From contig CAOLHI010000079.1 in the NCBI GenBank assembly GCA_948474755.1, forward strand, positions 992,001 to 1,056,000: a DNA stretch of 64,000 bases. The letters run 5' to 3'. The notes under the pieces were generated by a model. That model was not told the DNA's origin. It did not search any database and saw nothing but the letters and a program-made list of their open reading frames with translations. Within the stretch, counting starts at the first letter, position 1, and every line of letters begins with the position of its first letter. The translations under genes and the position numbers were made by a program. Shown in pieces: positions 59,562-64,000 of this stretch. The stretch is from Ctenosaura bakeri. Its lineage: Eukaryota; Chordata; Lepidosauria; Squamata; Iguanidae.

Positions 59562-62500
59562 ACACCATGCTGTTGGCTTGTTTAAATTTTAGCTTCTGAT
59601 TTTTGCTTTCAGTTTTTCATGTTTTTCTTGGCATAAATAAATGCACATTGTCCTTAAAACTTCTGTGACGAGATCTTCTACACTTCGGCTGTCAATTTCA
59701 TTCACAGACTAAAACACATTTTCCTGCTTTTTTCCTGTAATTATGTGCGTATGCATATAACAGAGTCATTTATGTTTATGAGCCCATAAATATATGTTTA
59801 GTTAAGAAGTATGTGATGAGGGCTATTTTAACTTAAAATGAGAATCAGGAGGGAAATTCAGTATTTTTGTTGAGATATTGTTAAAAAATAAAATCTGATT
59901 TAGATTTTAAAGATAGTTTTTTGTATAAGAATGTTCATCTTCGCATACTATTTCACTATATTACTACCACTCAGCGTTCAGTACAAGAGAGTAACCACGT
60001 TCACAGTTTCACTGAGAATATAACGACTCCCATACACGAGTTATAGTTTGATCTATGTTGTGACTATCCTATACTTTTGTCCAATAAATAAGTACACAGA
60101 ATAAGTATAGGAGAAGTTGTTTTTGATTCTAGAAGCAACATAGTCACTGTGCTGTCTAGAAGTAGAGTTAATCTTATCTGTTCTCTTTGTGAAGTACTGG
60201 AAGAAAAAATAGAGTAGTGGTGTTGCTAATTCAGGTGGTAGCTGTAGCATGAAAAGTGCCTCTTGTATTGTGATTTCATTCCTGACATCTTTAATGTTTT
60301 TAAACAAGAAGCTTGCTTACAGAATGGGTGAAGAAAGCAACAATAACAGTATTTGGCTGTTTATTATCTCTGGAATGTATGCTGAAGATGTCTTCTGTAA
60401 AGTCACTGAATAGGATTTTCATATAAGAACATCTCTTCATCTTAACTTTTGGAGAACAAGACTGGAAGCTAGAAAGATTCCTTATGTCATCCCAAGAGCC
60501 TTATGTTGTTGCTTCAGCCATTGCACATGGTAGGCAATTCCTGGCAACTGGGTAGGATAACAGCAAACAAAATGAAGATGTTGTGTTTTATTCTCTGGGA
60601 AGAAAGAGCCAAACTCAGTACAGAGCTCATGGTTTGTACACAGAAGGTCCTAGATTAAGCCCTGTGCATTTAACTGGTGGAGCAGAGAAAGCTCCCTATC
60701 TAGGGGAGGGAAAAAAAGGAATCACTGCTATTTAGTGCAGACCAGTGCTGCTTAAAGTGGTGATTTGTGGACCGGTGCCATTCCCTGGTCTGTCAGTGGC
60801 TCGTCCCTGGAGAGCTTCAATGAAAGAAAGAAACGGTTATGGCCAATGAGCATGAATGTGGTGACAGTCCTTGCAAAAAATGCCAATCCCCCAACATCAG
60901 ATAGCATAGGAAGCAGTGGTGTAGACAATACTAATTTGATTTGACTTGGTAGATGGAACTTTCCGTGTTTCTGGCCCATTCTTACAGCCAGGGCTAATTT
61001 GAAGAAATAAGATTTTTATAGAAAATGTAGAACCTTTTGGATTTGCCTACCTTCCCATATGTGGTTCTGAATCAGTTCTTAAAAGAGAACTATTTATTGA
61101 ATTAACAGCCATATCTTTTTTAAAAAAATATCTTGCACATTGCCTTGGAAATGAAACAAATTGACTATTAGTAATTAGAATTCTTTCCCTTTAATTTGTG
61201 ATAAGTGGGATGTGCCAAGGAATTCCTGCCTGCATGCCCACAGTATAAAAACTTTCCAAGTTCTAGATTGTAAAGAGGACAAGTTGTTCTCTGCCTCCAA
61301 GAATGCAAGCTTCTTTGCACAGGAATGTGCTTCATGCTTAAAATGTTGCTGGAAAAAAGACAAAGGCACTATTGTTCATTTACATGAGAGCAGTGAAGTA
61401 AACTAAGACATTGGCAGCAAAGACAGCAGGAACTAATAAATTTAGTTCGTCCAATCTTAGGCTGCCTTTCTGGCCCATCTTTGTGGGACACCATGAATGT
61501 GCTAATAGCTTATTTTAGTCCAGATGCTAACATAAAATATCAGAGAACATACTTGGGGAAATGAAAGATAGCAGCGGGCAGTATCCCATTTCCACTAGTG
61601 GAACGGCAAATTCCAGTGGAATTGTGAAGGAGGCAATCTCTACTGTACCCACCCCCCATTTCAACACTTATGTTCCTCCAAACTGGCAATGGAGGGCTTA
61701 GAAATCTTCTGGAACAGGTTTTGGGTGGTGCAAAGGGCTAATAGGAAGGGGAAGTGTGTCAGCCATCACAGAACTTTGGATTTACCCTCAGATCCTACAT
61801 CTACTGGCTCTTGCACCTTGCAGTTTTAAATATGTGCGGCCTGTCTCAAACTAGAAAAAGTATGATGAGATAATATAATGTTTTTATTCATTTAGACAGA
61901 ACTTGCTCTGATCACCTGAAGGGTGTCTGTACCCATTTGTTACATCTGTGATTCCAAAACTGCAAACATCCTTTTGGTTAAAGAAGTCATTCAGTTGGTA
62001 GGCTCTCTGCTGGCAAGCGGTAAAGAAATGTCTTGATGTCAGAACAGATATGGAAGAGAGGTGATGCTCAGGAATCAGGGAGAGCATTGTTCTCTTTCGG
62101 TAGTCTGCCCAATTATGAAACATTCCTCTACTACCTGTAAGCAAAGACTGTACCCGCTGAATGACTAGAGCCAGCCTCATGCTGGCAGTGTTTTGTTCTC
62201 CCCTGCCTTTGACCTTTGTTTAAATAGACCATCTCTGTGCTTCCATTTGAAAAGGAACCATTCATCTGTCATTGTCAGGCTTCAGGCTGACCAGAGCTGC
62301 TTCAGATGATTCCACATTGCAGTGATACCTTTTATAGACTGTTTTTGAAAAGAATTATGCTTATTAGCAGCCACACGCCTGTGTGGATCTCATCTACATT
62401 TACTGTATTTTATGTCAAATCAGGAAGGAGAGAGAGAGGAACCGTCTTGCATCATCTTGCAATTATAGTTTTAAAGGGTTTGTCCATTGCTTGTAATCTC

Positions 62501-64000
62501 TCAAAGGCAATTTTATGCTTGTGTCCTCAGTGTGGCCAAAGCACTTTTCTTTCCACAGAGAAGGCAAGCAGCTTCTGGGCATGTGAACACATGAAAAGAC
62601 TAAATTCAGTGTTAATCTTTAATTTTATTCAAGTACACATCTCATTGGCTGAGATAGGTGAACTGGACTATTTTTTTATTTATGTGGACCTGATCATTTG
62701 TCATTGGGAATTCAGTTTGGGGCCAGCCACATAAAAAGAGGTCTGTTATAAGTGACAGGTTTTCCCCTTACAGCTGTGTTTGGAAGTCTCTGTCAGAAAG
62801 AAAGATAAGTATCTCTTTCAGAATCTCAGCATAAAGTAAGAGCTGTTCAGAGTCCTTTTCATAAGGAAAAGATGCTGAACAAAATGCAGTTTGGCTATAG
62901 AAAACACGGCTCCCACTGAAGATTAACTCTCACCCAGTGGCTCCATTCATGATCACTTGGTCTGAGGGAACAACTGCTAAACAAATAAAGTCCCGGAGAT
63001 GGCATCAATGCACTGGGAGGACAAATAAGCTGCTGTATTGATTCTGACATACATCCAAATTAGTATTTCTGCCTCATTTAAAGAGAAACTGTGGAAAGGA
63101 GTCCACTGTAAAATTGGCTTAGCTATGCCATGTAAAGGCACTCAGAATAAAACTACATTTTTTAAAATGTTCAGTTTAAATATGTTGAATTACTAGTAGT
63201 ATGGAAAACTTCAGATAATTTTGTGACAAGTGTAACAACCAACTTTATGAAATAGTAAAAGTCTAGGTGTTATTAATGGCCAGGTGAGAAAGGTCAAGTG
63301 GGTGAAGTTCTGCTTTAGCTGGGCAAACAGTTTAGACCCTAGAAACTCTTACCCCAAGAGAATAATGTGATCTAGGTCTCTTTATAGAGCAGAGGCTGTG
63401 CATGAGTCAGAAGTGTAATGTGCCAGGCAGAAAATGCAGTCCTGGGCTGTCTCAACAGGAGTCCATGTATACCTCAGTTAACAAAGTAGATGTGTTCCTG
63501 GGCTTTATGTCTAATGGATGCTGATGAACTACTTTTTCCATCTCTCTTCACATCACCAGGGTGGCTAGGGCTGATAAGAATTAGATTCCAGTAGCATCTT
63601 GAAGGGGCCAGGATTTCTCAGCTCTGTATTAAACAGTGGAGATGTGTTAAATTGGCAACTCTGCTAGGATTAGTTCTACTGATTAGTTTGGTACTCTGCC
63701 TTTTAGCTCACTCAGTAAGGTTATTACTTTAAACCAGAGCATTGTAAGCTGAGGCTGATTGTAAAAAAATCAAAACAACTTTATCTTTTATTAAGTATAG
63801 CAGATTGAAGAACAGCCTTCTACTTTCAGTTTTTAAAAAAAACAGACTAGGAATGCTGTTAAACTAGTTCAGGCTTGCTGAAAGCAAAGTGAGATCGCCT
63901 GTTCTAGCTAAGAGCTGATGTACTCCTGTGTAATAGTAAGACACTTTTAGTTTTTATAAATCTGGTGTATAGCTTGACCCATCAACATGAAGGTATTGTT

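Larger units (their letters stand above)
52028..64000 (+). other. CDC40: CDC40 intron 3 (incomplete in window)
   Basis: The donor GTAAGG begins an intron that continues past the window end. It contains a Tigger-like palindrome (52657-53139) and the young LTR element (53574-59561). From 59562 to 64000 there is AT-rich single-copy-looking sequence with only a possible decayed hAT end near 60743 and MITE remnants near 63520-63625. I saw no CDC40 exon 4 there. Confidence 0.85.

Noticed and set aside
59562..64000. CDC40 exon 4
   Set aside because: I searched for a segment encoding something like YALDPSLD after an acceptor and did not find one; it probably lies beyond the window.

Overview
This is vertebrate nuclear DNA, almost certainly from a squamate reptile (lizard or snake). 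The evidence is AT-rich, repeat-filled, intron-dominated sequence with two CpG islands; many tRNA-derived SINEs and 5S-rRNA-derived SINEs that share a Bov-B-type 3' tail; a decayed Bov-B/RTE LINE with a YADD reverse-transcriptase box; an L2-type LINE; and numerous palindromic Tigger-, hAT- and Harbinger-like elements. There are no bacterial-type genes, operons or CRISPR arrays.

Only one gene can be named with certainty: the 5' part of CDC40 (PRP17, a WD40 spliceosomal second-step factor) on the + strand. Three coding exons are visible: 32869-33072, 47925-48011 and 51898-52027. They encode the first 140 residues and have consistent phases and canonical GT-AG borders. The WD40 part must lie beyond position 64000. 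Exon 1 sits in a compact CpG island with an ETS site just upstream of the ATG.

Layout. 1-28.9 kb: AT-rich, no firmly supported exon, scattered SINEs, MITEs, a Bov-B LINE and microsatellites. In other vertebrates the minus-strand neighbour of CDC40 is WASF1, so this is probably its 5' intron (inference only). 28.9-30.45 kb: a large CpG island, a good candidate for the minus-strand gene's promoter. 30.45-32.7 kb: repeats (microsatellite, L2 tail, two 5S SINEs, Tigger-like and TIR elements) lying between the two CpG islands. 32.7-33.35 kb: CDC40 promoter, exon 1 and start of intron 1. 33.07-47.92 kb: CDC40 intron 1, with a nested hAT/SINE/hAT cluster and a minus-strand L2 LINE. 48.0-51.9 kb: intron 2, with Tigger/MER2-like and hAT MITEs. 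52.03 kb to the end: intron 3.

The most notable object is in intron 3: a complete, very young LTR element (53574-59561). Its 435/436-bp LTRs differ by one indel. It has an 18/18 match to the tRNA-Lys1,2-type primer-binding site, a polypurine tract and a 4-bp target-site match. Its 5.1-kb interior holds no recognisable gag, pol or env. The leader has two tandem stem-loops whose stems differ by a compensatory base-pair change. This is the architecture of a non-autonomous, trans-mobilised retroelement comparable to mouse ETn or VL30, here in sense orientation inside a CDC40 intron.
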